A stretch of 33,929 bases of DNA from Candidatus Aphodosoma intestinipullorum (GTDB taxonomy: Bacteria > Bacteroidota > Bacteroidia > Bacteroidales > Paludibacteraceae): contig JADIMV010000111.1 of NCBI GenBank assembly GCA_017694515.1, forward strand, positions 1 through 33,929, given 5' to 3'. Shown here piece after piece: positions 25,518 to 33,162 of the stretch; the first letter of the stretch is position 1, and the number at the start of each line of letters is the position of its first letter. Position numbers and translations under genes: made by a program. The notes below the pieces were generated by a model. The model saw nothing but the letters and a program-made list of their open reading frames with translations, searched no databases and had not been told where the DNA came from.

Positions 25518-26300
25518 TTATATAGCTGACTCAATATGCCCGGCATTAACCTTTGTCTTGATTTTCTTATACAAATCCGAGGCGAAGACAAAATCATCGA
25601 GAGCCTTGTTGTCAGATGTAAATATATCATCTTTCGAACCCTCCCAGGCCTTCCTGCCTTTGTCAATGAGTATGATATGCGCCCCAATCTCCATAATGGA
25701 GTTCATGTCATGCGTATTGACAATAGTCGTTATGTTATATTCTTCGGTTATTTCCTCTATAAGCCGGTCTATCACGAGCGAAGTCACAGGGTCAAGCCCT
25801 GAGTTAGGCTCATCACAGAACAGATATTTAGGATTCAGCGTTATGGCCCGTGCTATGGCCACCCTCTTCTGCATACCGCCACTTATCTCTCCTGGATATT
25901 TCCCGTATGAAGACTGAGGAATATTGACCCTCGACAGACAAAATTCAGCGCGCTCCCGCATAGCCGTCTTCCCCAAGGATGAGAACATTTCCAATGGAAA
26001 CATCACATTGTCCATGATGGTCAGCGAATCAAAAAGTGCCGCCCCCTGGAACAGCATACCAACCTCACGCCTCAACATTTTCTTCTCCGACTGAGGCATA
26101 TCCGGCAGGTTGCGCCCATCGTAGAGTACCTCGCCGCTGTCAACATCAAACAACCCTATGATGCACTTCATCAGCACAGTCTTACCCGAACCGCTCTGCC
26201 CTATGATCTGATTTACTTTCCCCGGTAAAAACGCTGTCGATATATCCTCCAATACGCTTTTGCCGTCAAACGACTTATATATACCCTTAACCTCAATCAT
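25518..26300 (-). CDS. mlaF: MlaF-like ABC transporter ATP-binding protein (phospholipid transport)
   Basis: ATPase of the Mla/Ttg2-type ABC system that moves phospholipids between inner and outer membranes. 260 residues with Walker A GQSGSGKT (34-41), Q-loop region MLFQGAALFDSLT, signature ISGGMQKRVAIARA, Walker B YLFCDEPNSGLDP and switch His in IVNTHDM. FQGAALFDSLT and GLDPVTS are typical of MlaF rather than of general ABC ATPases. It starts 8 bases after the permease stop. No MlaD (MCE-domain), MlaB or MlaC gene is in the window, so the partner MCE protein must be encoded elsewhere. Confidence 0.9.
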   Translation of the reverse strand: MIEVKGIYKSFDGKSVLEDISTAFLPGKVNQIIGQSGSGKTVLMKCIIGLFDVDSGEVLYDGRNLPDMPQSEKKMLRREVGMLFQGAALFDSLTIMDNVMFPLEMFSSLGKTAMRERAEFCLSRVNIPQSSYGKYPGEISGGMQKRVAIARAITLNPKYLFCDEPNSGLDPVTSLVIDRLIEEITEEYNITTIVNTHDMNSIMEIGAHIILIDKGRKAWEGSKDDIFTSDNKALDDFVFASDLYKKIKTKVNAGHIESAI

Positions 26301-26307
26301 CTGTGCC

Positions 26308-27054
26308 TCAGGTAAGTATTATATTAGTCAATACAATATTCGACAACAGGACGAGCACACTGCTGTTCACCACGGCGTGTGTACTCGCACGGCCTACGGC
26401 CAAAGCGCCCCCGTATGCATAATAGCCGTAGAACGACGATACGGACGCTATTATAAAGCCGAAAAACAATGACTTTATAATAGAATATGTATAATAAAAC
26501 GGAATGAATGCATACTGTATGCCGTATATGAAATCCGACATCGTTATAAGGTCAGAAAACTGCGCTACACAAGCACCGCCTATCATACCGAAACCTACGC
26601 AGAGTGTCACAAGCACAGGCATGAAAATAACGAGTGCAATAATCTTGGGCAGTATCAGATAATTAGCAGAATTAACACCCATAATCTCCATGGCATCAAT
26701 CTGTTCCGAAACCCTCATACTCCCCAACTCGGAAGCGATGTTCGACCCTACCTTACCAGCCAGCAGAAGACTCATTATCGTAGACGAAAACTCCAACAGG
26801 AAAGTGTCGCGCAATACAAGCCCCGTACTGTAACGTGGCAAGAGCGGGTTTTCCGTATTAAGCACAGTCTGTACAGTCATGATTACCCCCATGAATATGG
26901 ATATGATCACGATAATCCCTATCGAATCAACCCCAAGCTTCTCCAATTCGCGGGGTATTTGCTTACAAAACATCCGGAAATTGTCCGGACGTGCAAACGT
27001 CCGCTTCATCAGAAGAAGATATTCACCGACTTCCTGTAAAAACTTTTTAATCAT
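26308..27054 (-). CDS. mlaE: MlaE-like ABC transporter permease
   Basis: Permease of the Mla-type phospholipid ABC transporter, an inner-membrane protein with five or six hydrophobic segments. The ATG at 27054 (MIKKFLQEVGEYLLLM) gives 248 residues, the usual family length. The frame stays open to 27105, but that would begin upstream of the predicted transcription start, so the shorter form is preferred. Family features: GVIMTVQTVLN, LLLAGKVGSNIASELGSMRVSEQIDAMEIMGVN (the cytoplasmic EQIDA coupling loop) and a hydrophobic C-terminus. It is the first gene of a probable six-gene minus-strand unit. Confidence 0.9.
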   Translation of the reverse strand: MIKKFLQEVGEYLLLMKRTFARPDNFRMFCKQIPRELEKLGVDSIGIIVIISIFMGVIMTVQTVLNTENPLLPRYSTGLVLRDTFLLEFSSTIMSLLLAGKVGSNIASELGSMRVSEQIDAMEIMGVNSANYLILPKIIALVIFMPVLVTLCVGFGMIGGACVAQFSDLITMSDFIYGIQYAFIPFYYTYSIIKSLFFGFIIASVSSFYGYYAYGGALAVGRASTHAVVNSSVLVLLSNIVLTNIILT

Positions 27055-27075
27055 CTCACTATACGGATTCGCCCG

Positions 27076-27106
27076 CAAAGATACGAATAAGTGAGTAGAA
27101 TGCAAA
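27076..27106 (-). promoter_or_regulatory. Bacteroidetes-type promoter of the mlaE operon
   Basis: On minus, TTTG (complement of 27103-27106), 19 bases, TATCTTTG (complement of 27076-27083): a full match to the consensus. Transcription would start near 27069, about 15 bases before the mlaE ATG at 27054. Confidence 0.82.
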
Positions 27107-27203
27107 ATTTATTTAGTGGTACATTATACTTGCGGATATACACCTCAAACAAGGCGGAATATACCAATGACCAGAAGTGAGCAAAGGATGGAAATAACAA
27201 ACA

Positions 27204-27233
27204 AAAAGGCCTCCCGCAAACGGGAGGCCTTTT
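27204..27233 (-). terminator. Intrinsic terminator of the exbB-exbD operon
   Basis: Perfect 13-bp stem: AAAAGGCCTCCCG (27204-27216) and CGGGAGGCCTTTT (27221-27233) with a CAAA loop. On minus the stem runs straight into a TTTTT tract, the classic form. It lies about 30 bases after the last exbD stop. Confidence 0.9.
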
Positions 27234-27263
27234 CATGTCTTATACTGTAAAACCTATATGATT

Positions 27264-27734
27264 TCAGTAGCTCTGACGCTGAACAGCCGCATAGTTGATT
27301 TTCAGGGCATACGCACGGCGCAAAGCCTGCTTCACGTCAGTGATTATACCCATCTTGGTCTCGCGGTCAGCCTTTATTGACACAGTCAAAAGGTTCTGTT
27401 CATCCTCTCTCATGGCGGAACGCTCATTCACTATGAAGTTTTCTATCTGATCCACCTCAGCGAAAGCGTCATCCAGCTGTATACGGGTCTCTTTACCGTA
27501 CTGCGCATGAAACTCCGGTTTAGGTGTACCGATATATACGTAACGCACAAGAGATTTCTTTTCAAGTTTCTGCAACTCGGTAGCCTCAGGTGTTCTGATG
27601 TTCACCTTATATGTCACCTCACGCAATGAAGTGGACGCCATAAAGAAGAACAGCAGCATAAACACGATATCAGGCAATGAAGCAGTGCTTATGGCAGGAG
27701 CCTTTTTCTTTCCGCCTTTTCTTATTATAGCCAT
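27264..27734 (-). CDS. exbD: ExbD/TolR family biopolymer transport protein (second copy)
   Basis: A 156-residue inner-membrane protein with one N-terminal helix (about 20-38) carrying the conserved Asp in SLPDIVFMLLFFFMAS, the proton-relay residue of ExbD/TolR, after a basic cytoplasmic leader (GGKKKAP). The periplasmic domain follows and ends in a predicted dimerising segment (KADRETKMGIITDVKQALRRA). It starts at the base where the upstream exbD stops (shared base 27734), so the two are coupled. It works with the ExbB protein of the same operon as a proton-driven motor. The energised partner (TonB, TolA or other) is not in the window. Confidence 0.9.
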   Translation of the reverse strand: MAIIRKGGKKKAPAISTASLPDIVFMLLFFFMASTSLREVTYKVNIRTPEATELQKLEKKSLVRYVYIGTPKPEFHAQYGKETRIQLDDAFAEVDQIENFIVNERSAMREDEQNLLTVSIKADRETKMGIITDVKQALRRAYALKINYAAVQRQSY

Positions 27735-28327
27735 TATTTTACCCCTCCATAATTTTTAGGTTCAGCCTCAGAAATCTTCTGCGGATATACTGTCTGCACA
27801 GCCTCTTGCTGCTCTGCATTCAGATCTTCATACGGCATACCGAAATTCTCACGTGAAAACTCATCCCTCACCTCGTTATATGCCGCTACAAGTTCATTCT
27901 GAACCTCGATATATTTCTGATATTCAGTACCACGGTCATTCTGCAAAGATATCACGTGGTTTTTCGTTGTAACGAACGTCAAGTCCTTGCCGCCCACGCT
28001 GACCGTTACCGGCACCAATTCAGGCAGATGATCCAAATTAGCCTCATTCTTCAGGAACTCTTTTGTCTTTTCCCGCAAATCACGCACATCCAAAGGCTCA
28101 CCCTCGACGAGCAGCTGGTTTGTGCTGTTGATCAGCACGGTGAAGATATTGCGCTCCTTGACTTCGACATCCTGTTTCTCCATGTTCGGCGGAAGCGGAG
28201 GCGGCAGCCTTCTGGCCAAGCCCTTATCCGTCGACATAGTGGTTGTCACAAGGAAGAAAATGAGGAGCAAGAAAGCGATATCTGCCATTGAACTTGCATT
28301 GATTTCCTGTACTTCCCTTTTTCCCAT
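27734..28327 (-). CDS. exbD: ExbD/TolR family biopolymer transport protein (first copy)
   Basis: A 197-residue ExbD-type protein. The N-terminal helix has the conserved Asp in SSMADIAFLLLIFFLVTT (about 13-30). The periplasmic part begins with a proline-rich stretch (RRLPPPLPPNM), continues with the usual fold (VLINSTNQLLVEG) and has an extra C-terminal helix of about 60 residues (YQKYIEVQNELVAAYNEVRDEF) not seen in E. coli ExbD. Paired unequal ExbD proteins are usual in Bacteroidetes ExbB loci. A hairpin separates it from the upstream membrane-protein gene (28341-28366). Confidence 0.9.
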   Translation of the reverse strand: MGKREVQEINASSMADIAFLLLIFFLVTTTMSTDKGLARRLPPPLPPNMEKQDVEVKERNIFTVLINSTNQLLVEGEPLDVRDLREKTKEFLKNEANLDHLPELVPVTVSVGGKDLTFVTTKNHVISLQNDRGTEYQKYIEVQNELVAAYNEVRDEFSRENFGMPYEDLNAEQQEAVQTVYPQKISEAEPKNYGGVK

Positions 28328-28340
28328 ATTCTTGATTTAT

Positions 28341-28366
28341 AATGCCGGGACGCTTGTCCCGGCATT
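28341..28366 (-). other. Perfect 11-bp hairpin inside the exbB-exbD operon
   Basis: AATGCCGGGAC (28341-28351) pairs exactly with 28356-28366 around GCTT. It sits between the 158-residue gene and the first exbD. On minus it is followed by ATAAATCAAG, not a T-run, so an mRNA processing or stability element that sets the ratio of ExbB to ExbD is as likely as a partial terminator. Confidence 0.6.
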
Positions 28367-28374
28367 TAAGTTCA

Positions 28375-28851
28375 TTAATCTCTCAGTTTAGAATAGAGGG
28401 CAGAACCGAACATAGCCAGCACTGTCCCGGCACACAAAATATACATCACATACAGGCACATATCAGAGAACTGTGCCATTACACCTTCATTGGCCGTACC
28501 CTCATAGCCTATAATCTCAACTTTCTCAGGAGAACCAAGATTCCAAGATATCAAGATTACAACTATAAGCGACACAATGATGGCAAGCGACTTGAGACCT
28601 TTCTTCGGATCGTCCTTAAAGTTCATTACGAAGCGTATCAGTGTAACCACAATGGTCACCGAAATCGCGATAGCGGACAGTATATAACACCAGACTATCA
28701 AAGTGTTCGTATAGTCCGGGGCGTTAAGCTCCTCTCCGTTGATTATTTCGGAGTGGCTGCCGCCGAGGAAGAAAAGCCCCACTACGATGAGGGAAAGCCC
28801 GAAAAGCACCCACATCAGTATCTTAGGGAATATCTTTACAAATTTACGCAT
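28375..28851 (-). CDS. Four-helix membrane protein of the ExbB-ExbD locus
   Basis: I do not recognise a named domain. A 158-residue protein with four hydrophobic segments at about 10-30, 50-73, 87-104 and 130-150, and short soluble loops (GGSHSEIINGEELNAPDYTN; NLGSPEKVEIIGYEGTANEG). It has no ExbD-type Asp in its first helix and is not an ExbB. It starts 15 bases after the exbB stop and is followed by two exbD genes, so it is very likely made with the motor. It may be an accessory subunit or assembly factor; this is inference from position. Confidence 0.75.
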   Translation of the reverse strand: MRKFVKIFPKILMWVLFGLSLIVVGLFFLGGSHSEIINGEELNAPDYTNTLIVWCYILSAIAISVTIVVTLIRFVMNFKDDPKKGLKSLAIIVSLIVVILISWNLGSPEKVEIIGYEGTANEGVMAQFSDMCLYVMYILCAGTVLAMFGSALYSKLRD

Positions 28852-28866
28852 AATAGAATCACCTGT

Positions 28867-29679
28867 TTACTTTGAATACTTAACCACTACATCGAGCAAA
28901 GAGATGGAAGAGTCTTCCATGTCGCTGACCAACGCCTCGATACGAGACAGGATGTAGTTGTAGAACAACTGAAGGATGATGGCAACGATAAGACCGAAGA
29001 CAGTGGTCAACAGAGCGACCTTAATACCACCGGCAACGATAGTTGCGGAGATATCACCAGCCTGCTGTATCCTATCGAACGCCTGAATCATTCCGACCAC
29101 AGTACCCATGAATCCGAACATAGGAGCAAGTGCGATGAAAAGTGATATCCAAGAGATATTCTTCTCAAGAAGACCCAGCTGAACAGAGCCATAAGACGCA
29201 ACTGTTTTTTCAACCACATCTACACCCTCGCTGTGACGGGAAAGCCCCTGATAGAAGATAGATGCAATCGGGCCACGTGTATTGCGGCATACGTCAATTG
29301 CAGCCTCAACGCCGCCTTTGCCCCACGCTTCGTCTATTTTGTTGATGAGTTTCTTAGAGTTGATGGTAGCGAGGTTCAGATAGATGATACGCTCAATGCA
29401 GATTGCCAGACCGAAGATAAGACAGAATGCCACAGGAGCCATCCACATGGCATCACCCTCGATGAACTTTGTTTTGAGGGCCTTGTGCATGCTGACCTCC
29501 TCTTCTACCACCGTTTCAGCCTCCTCTATAACGGCAGGAGCAGGAGCGGCCGCCGAAGAGTCAACCTGAGCAGAGTCAGCAGCCGGCACAGCAGGAGTCG
29601 ATTCTTGAGCCATAACGTTCGCAGCAACCCCACATCCGAGGAATGCCACAATTGTCATCATTGCAAATACTTTTTTCAT
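28867..29679 (-). CDS. exbB: MotA/TolQ/ExbB family proton channel protein
   Basis: A 270-residue inner-membrane protein forming the ion-conducting stator ring with ExbD. It begins with a signal-peptide-like helix (MKKVFAMMTIVAFLGCGVAANVMAQ) and an Ala/Pro/Glu-rich stretch, as in Bacteroidetes ExbB proteins and unlike E. coli ExbB. Three transmembrane helices follow: MWMAPVAFCLIFGLAICIE, ISLFIALAPMFGFMGTVVGMI and VALLTTVFGLIVAIILQLF, the last two in the family-conserved LAPMFGFMGTVVGMI and GGIKVALLTTVFGL contexts. It is the first gene of the four-gene unit; tRNA-Ser lies 58 bases upstream in the same direction. The energised partner is unknown. Confidence 0.92.
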   Translation of the reverse strand: MKKVFAMMTIVAFLGCGVAANVMAQESTPAVPAADSAQVDSSAAAPAPAVIEEAETVVEEEVSMHKALKTKFIEGDAMWMAPVAFCLIFGLAICIERIIYLNLATINSKKLINKIDEAWGKGGVEAAIDVCRNTRGPIASIFYQGLSRHSEGVDVVEKTVASYGSVQLGLLEKNISWISLFIALAPMFGFMGTVVGMIQAFDRIQQAGDISATIVAGGIKVALLTTVFGLIVAIILQLFYNYILSRIEALVSDMEDSSISLLDVVVKYSK

Positions 29680-29737
29680 TGTTGTTGTTTTTAAAGTTAA
29701 TAATTTTATTCGTGTTATACTTCAAATTACAAAGAAG

Positions 29738-29825
29738 CGGAGAGAGCGGGATTCGAACCCGCGATACACTTTTGGTGTACACACGCTTTCCAGGCGTGCC
29801 TCTTCAGCCACTCGAGCATCTCTCC
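29738..29825 (-). tRNA. tRNA-Ser (anticodon GGA)
   Basis: 88 bases on minus, from 29825 to 29738. The acceptor stem GGAGAGA pairs with TCTCTCC, with discriminator G. The anticodon stem CACGC/GCGTG encloses CTGGAAA, so the anticodon is GGA (codons UCC/UCU). A long variable arm (GTACACCAAAAGTGTA) and the T-loop GGTTCGAATCC are present. CCA is not encoded. Confidence 0.95.
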
Positions 29826-30009
29826 TTTCAAGGCCAGACATGGCCGTACAAAATCGGGTGCAAATTAATAAATAGTAACGGATTAGGAATCACTTTGCCT
29901 CCATTTTTTATATTAAATATTCTTTATTCCCGAAAGCTATGATTTTCAACCAAATAACCCTTACAAAATTCATATTGGACGTATTCAAAAGCGAAAACAT
30001 AATGGAATA

Positions 30010-30774
30010 TCACTCCAATTTAAATAGTTCTTTCGCATTTTTTGTAGTCGTTTCATCCACTTTTTGCGCGGTTACGCTGTAAATCGAAGCAATTCTGTCA
30101 CGTACGGAGGCCATGTATGCAGGCTCATTCCGCTTGCCCCGGTACGGCACAGGCGCGAGATATGGGGCATCGGTCTCAAGCACCAAACTGTCAATAGACA
30201 CCTTTGACAGCACATCGGGCAACGATGAGTTCTTATATGTGACCACACCGCCTATGCCCAAACAGAACCCTATCGATATAGCCTTTTTTGCTTCCTCTAT
30301 ACCGCCACCGAAACAGTGGAATACGCCGTGCAGCTCCTTCCCATGAAACCTTTTCAGCGACGCGAAAAGTTCGGCGAAAGCCTTCCGCGTATGTATTATC
30401 AGCGGCAGGCCGTACGAAAGCGCCATTTCAACCTGACACTCGAATGCCTTTATCTGCAAATCCTTATATGCGGTGTCCCAATAAAGGTCAATGCCAACTT
30501 CTCCTACCGCCTTATATGCACCGGAGCGCAACTCGCTGTCGATTAGCAATAAATCCGCCTGAAAACTTTCCGTCACACTCGTAGGGTGCAGTCCCATCGC
30601 CATATAAGTCCAATCCGCATACTCCGAGTGCATCCGCTTCATGCGGTCTATTGTAGCCGTGTCCACATTGGCCAGCATAACACTTTCCACACCAGCCTCC
30701 AACGCAGACTTCACTACGGCCTCACGGTCATCGTCATACTCCTCACCGTATATATGCGAATGCGTATCTATCAT
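30010..30774 (-). CDS. tatD: TatD family metal-dependent hydrolase (deoxyribonuclease-like)
   Basis: A 254-residue TIM-barrel metallohydrolase. Metal ligands by family comparison are His5 and His7 (IDTHSHI), Glu in VGEVGIDLY, His in PLIIHTRKA, His in VFHCFGGG and Asp in LETDAPYLAP, all present. TatD/YcfH proteins have 3'-5' DNA exonuclease activity in some species; the physiological role varies. It is the last gene of the kinase/RapZ-nucleotidyltransferase unit, with a 4-base overlap (30771-30774) with the gene before. The 184 bases between its stop and the tRNA are AT-rich and hold no clear feature. Confidence 0.93.
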   Translation of the reverse strand: MIDTHSHIYGEEYDDDREAVVKSALEAGVESVMLANVDTATIDRMKRMHSEYADWTYMAMGLHPTSVTESFQADLLLIDSELRSGAYKAVGEVGIDLYWDTAYKDLQIKAFECQVEMALSYGLPLIIHTRKAFAELFASLKRFHGKELHGVFHCFGGGIEEAKKAISIGFCLGIGGVVTYKNSSLPDVLSKVSIDSLVLETDAPYLAPVPYRGKRNEPAYMASVRDRIASIYSVTAQKVDETTTKNAKELFKLE

Positions 30775-31517
30775 ATTGACAATCCGTTATTTATTTCCGA
30801 ATACATTCTTTCCGCAGCACCTACAGTCTCAGCCTTGCCCACATCCATCACCCTAACACCGGGCATCTCACACGCACGTATGCAGTGTGTCGCGGCTACG
30901 GAAAGGTAAAAGTCTATTATAGAGAACTTTTCCGGAAAGTCTGTCATCAGTTCCACAGCCTCCGGTGATATAATATGTATGCCCGAAAACGCGCGTCTGG
31001 CGCATTGCCCCAATCCTGCCTCACCATACGGGGACTTTATCTCACCCGTTTTCACATTAGTCCAGCCTCTCAGCCTGCCGTCATCACCAAACAGCAGATA
31101 GCGCGATGTCTCGCGGCGGGAGACAAGCAGCGTAGCGATATCTCCACTGCGGTACATGGAGGCGAACTCCCGCAGGTCAATGTCAGAAATGATGTCTACA
31201 TTATGCACCAGTACCGGCCCGTTACCTTTTATATATTGTGCGGCATGACGTATCGCGCCGCCTGTGTCGCGCAGCAGGTCGCTCTCGTCCGATACATAGA
31301 CCGGCACGCCGTAATCCTTATGAGACAAATGGTCTATTATCTGCCCGGCAAAGTGATGCACATTCACTATCAGTTCACTGCACCCGGCGGCGACAAGCCT
31401 TTCAGCCACTATGTCCAGCAGAGGCACGCCACACAGCGGCACAAGCGCTTTCGGGCGTGTGTCCGTGTACGGTTTCAGCCGTGTACCAAGTCCAGCCGCA
31501 AGAATAAATCCTTTCAT
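30771..31517 (-). CDS. MurU-like sugar-1-phosphate nucleotidyltransferase
   Basis: A 248-residue NTP-transferase. The signature loop is FILAAGLGTRLKPYTDTRPKALVPL (residues 4-28), followed by LIVNVHHFAGQI, LRDTGGAIRHAAQYI, the metal-binding Asp in VHNVDIISDID, and the second metal Asp in MDVG near the C-terminus. The pattern fits MurU, which makes UDP-MurNAc from MurNAc 1-phosphate in peptidoglycan recycling, but related nucleotidyltransferases look alike. The main support is context: the 4-base-overlapping upstream gene encodes an AmgK-like kinase, and amgK-murU is an established pair in Pseudomonas. Substrate not proven. Confidence 0.8.
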   Translation of the reverse strand: MKGFILAAGLGTRLKPYTDTRPKALVPLCGVPLLDIVAERLVAAGCSELIVNVHHFAGQIIDHLSHKDYGVPVYVSDESDLLRDTGGAIRHAAQYIKGNGPVLVHNVDIISDIDLREFASMYRSGDIATLLVSRRETSRYLLFGDDGRLRGWTNVKTGEIKSPYGEAGLGQCARRAFSGIHIISPEAVELMTDFPEKFSIIDFYLSVAATHCIRACEMPGVRVMDVGKAETVGAAERMYSEINNGLSI

Positions 31518-32950
31518 CGTCTGCCCCTTATTGTACGTTCTACTCCTTGTTCCCTATGTATCAGCCGCACATCGACACCGTATTTTTCCGCCAAGTGTTC
31601 CGCCATCCGCTCAGCACAATAGACGGAGCGGTGCTGCCCGCCCGTACAGCCGAACGAGACCATCATATCAGTGAACCCACGCCCTATAAACTGCGCAGCG
31701 TGCGCATCGACAAGACGGTACGCACTCTCAAGGAAGGCGAATACACCGCCGTCGTCCTCGATAAACTTAACTACCGCCGAATCCATGCCGGTCAAAGACT
31801 TATACTCATCGTAACGTCCGGGGTTGTTCAGCGCACGGCAGTCGAACACATAGCCTCCACCGTTACCGCTCTCATCGTCCGGCACACCTTTTTTATACGA
31901 AAAGCTGTACACTCTCACCGTCAGCCGCTTCTTTTCCTGCACAGCAAAACGCTCCGTCAGAGCCGAAAGCACCTCCATCAGATAGGGGTATTCCGCGAAA
32001 GGCTTCACAATCAGCTCTCTAAGGTTGTCTATGGCGAAAGGTATGCTCTCCACGAAATGGGGCTTGCGCTCAAACCAGCCGCGATAGCCGTATGCACCCA
32101 GCACCTGCAATGTGCGGAAAAGCACGAAATGGCGCAGCCGTGCGCGGAACACGGTCTCATCGACAGCCACATAGCGGCGCAAGGCACTGATGTACTCCTG
32201 GACAAGCCGGTCTCTCAGCCGCTCCGGATAAGCGGCCTTTGCCTGCCATACGAACGAGGCCACATCGTAGTACACCGGCCCGCGACGTCCGCCCTGAAAG
32301 TCGATAAAATAAGGTTCGCCCCCTTTCAGCATCACATTACGCGACTGGAAATCACGGTACATGAACGCCTTCATGCCATCGGCCTCAGTCAACACATCGG
32401 CCATACGCTGGAAGTCATCCTCCAGACGCGTCTCCATAAAATCCACGCCGGAGGGCTTCAGAAAGCAGTACTTGAAATAGTTGAGGTCAAACATCACCGT
32501 CCTGCGGTCGAAGTCCGGCTGAGGATAGCACACCGAGAAGTCAAGCCCCTCCGCGCCGCGCATCTGCACATCGGCTATCGCCCTCATTGTCTTCACCAAT
32601 GTCTGCGTTACACTGTCGTCATATCCGCCGTCCGCCTTTCTCCCTGCCGACAGTACACCGAAAAGGGACTCATCGCCAAGGTCTTCCTGAATATACGAGG
32701 TCATGTCGTCCGCCACGGCGTAGACCTCCGGCACATTCAGACCCTTACTTCTGAAATGCCGAGCAATGGACACAAACGCACGGTTCTCCTCCACCGATGT
32801 GCCTATGACTCCCACGGCAGTCCGCCCATCGCGCCCCGCAATCCTGAAATAGCGGCGGTTCGACCCTGACTGCGGCATCGCCGCTACAGACACGGGCTCT
32901 TCGCCCGAATACGCTGCGTATAGCACTCTCAGCTTCACCTCCTCTGACAT
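31514..32950 (-). CDS. AmgK-like sugar kinase fused to RapZ C-terminal domain
   Basis: A 478-residue fusion. The start is the ATG at 32950 (MSEEVKLRVL); the open frame reaches a TTG at 32956. The N-terminal part (about 1-335) is an aminoglycoside-phosphotransferase-fold kinase: SNRRYFRI, catalytic Asp200 in YRDFQSRN (Asn205) and metal Asp217 in FIDFQGGRRGP, the arrangement of the anomeric MurNAc/GlcNAc kinase AmgK. The C-terminal part (about 345-470) matches the RapZ C-terminal domain: SFSYKKGVP, YVFDCRALNNPGRY, PLTGMD-like SLTGMD, and GCTGGQHRSVYCAERM (Gly434 onward). RapZ's own N-terminal P-loop domain is absent. The next gene is MurU-like (4-base overlap). A regulatory link between recycling and amino-sugar levels is inference. 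Confidence 0.85.
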   Translation of the reverse strand: MSEEVKLRVLYAAYSGEEPVSVAAMPQSGSNRRYFRIAGRDGRTAVGVIGTSVEENRAFVSIARHFRSKGLNVPEVYAVADDMTSYIQEDLGDESLFGVLSAGRKADGGYDDSVTQTLVKTMRAIADVQMRGAEGLDFSVCYPQPDFDRRTVMFDLNYFKYCFLKPSGVDFMETRLEDDFQRMADVLTEADGMKAFMYRDFQSRNVMLKGGEPYFIDFQGGRRGPVYYDVASFVWQAKAAYPERLRDRLVQEYISALRRYVAVDETVFRARLRHFVLFRTLQVLGAYGYRGWFERKPHFVESIPFAIDNLRELIVKPFAEYPYLMEVLSALTERFAVQEKKRLTVRVYSFSYKKGVPDDESGNGGGYVFDCRALNNPGRYDEYKSLTGMDSAVVKFIEDDGGVFAFLESAYRLVDAHAAQFIGRGFTDMMVSFGCTGGQHRSVYCAERMAEHLAEKYGVDVRLIHREQGVERTIRGRR

Positions 32951-33031
32951 TGGCAATAAGATTTTTGTTCCAGAAGTTAATATGCGATGAGGGAATAGCC
33001 CACAATACCGCCACAGGACAAAAGCCCGGCG

Positions 33032-33062
33032 CGAAATTAATCATTTTATCCGTATGCCACAA
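33032..33062 (-). promoter_or_regulatory. Probable promoter of the kinase/RapZ-murU-tatD unit
   Basis: On minus, TTG (complement of 33060-33062), 20 bases, TAATTTCG (complement of 33032-33039), one base off TAnnTTTG. It lies just after the terminator of the upstream gene and about 75 bases before the ATG at 32950. Confidence 0.45.
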
Positions 33063-33064
33063 CA

Positions 33065-33105
33065 GAAAAAAGCGGGGCGCACAGCACAACCGCCGCACGC
33101 CCCGC
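33065..33105 (-). terminator. Intrinsic terminator of the UPF0597-like gene
   Basis: GCGGGGCG (33072-33079) pairs exactly with CGCCCCGC (33098-33105). On minus the stem is followed by TTTTTTCTG (complement of 33063-33071). It lies about 60 bases after the stop at 33163. Confidence 0.8.
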
Positions 33106-33162
33106 ACCTGTCCTACCTGCTTATACCAACGGACGACCTTAAAATATGGCCGCCGCTTATCT

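Noticed and set aside
31547..32869. 440-residue ORF on plus, opposite the kinase/RapZ gene
   Set aside because: The minus strand encodes clear kinase and RapZ motifs over the same bases. The plus product has no recognisable domain and is a codon-bias shadow.
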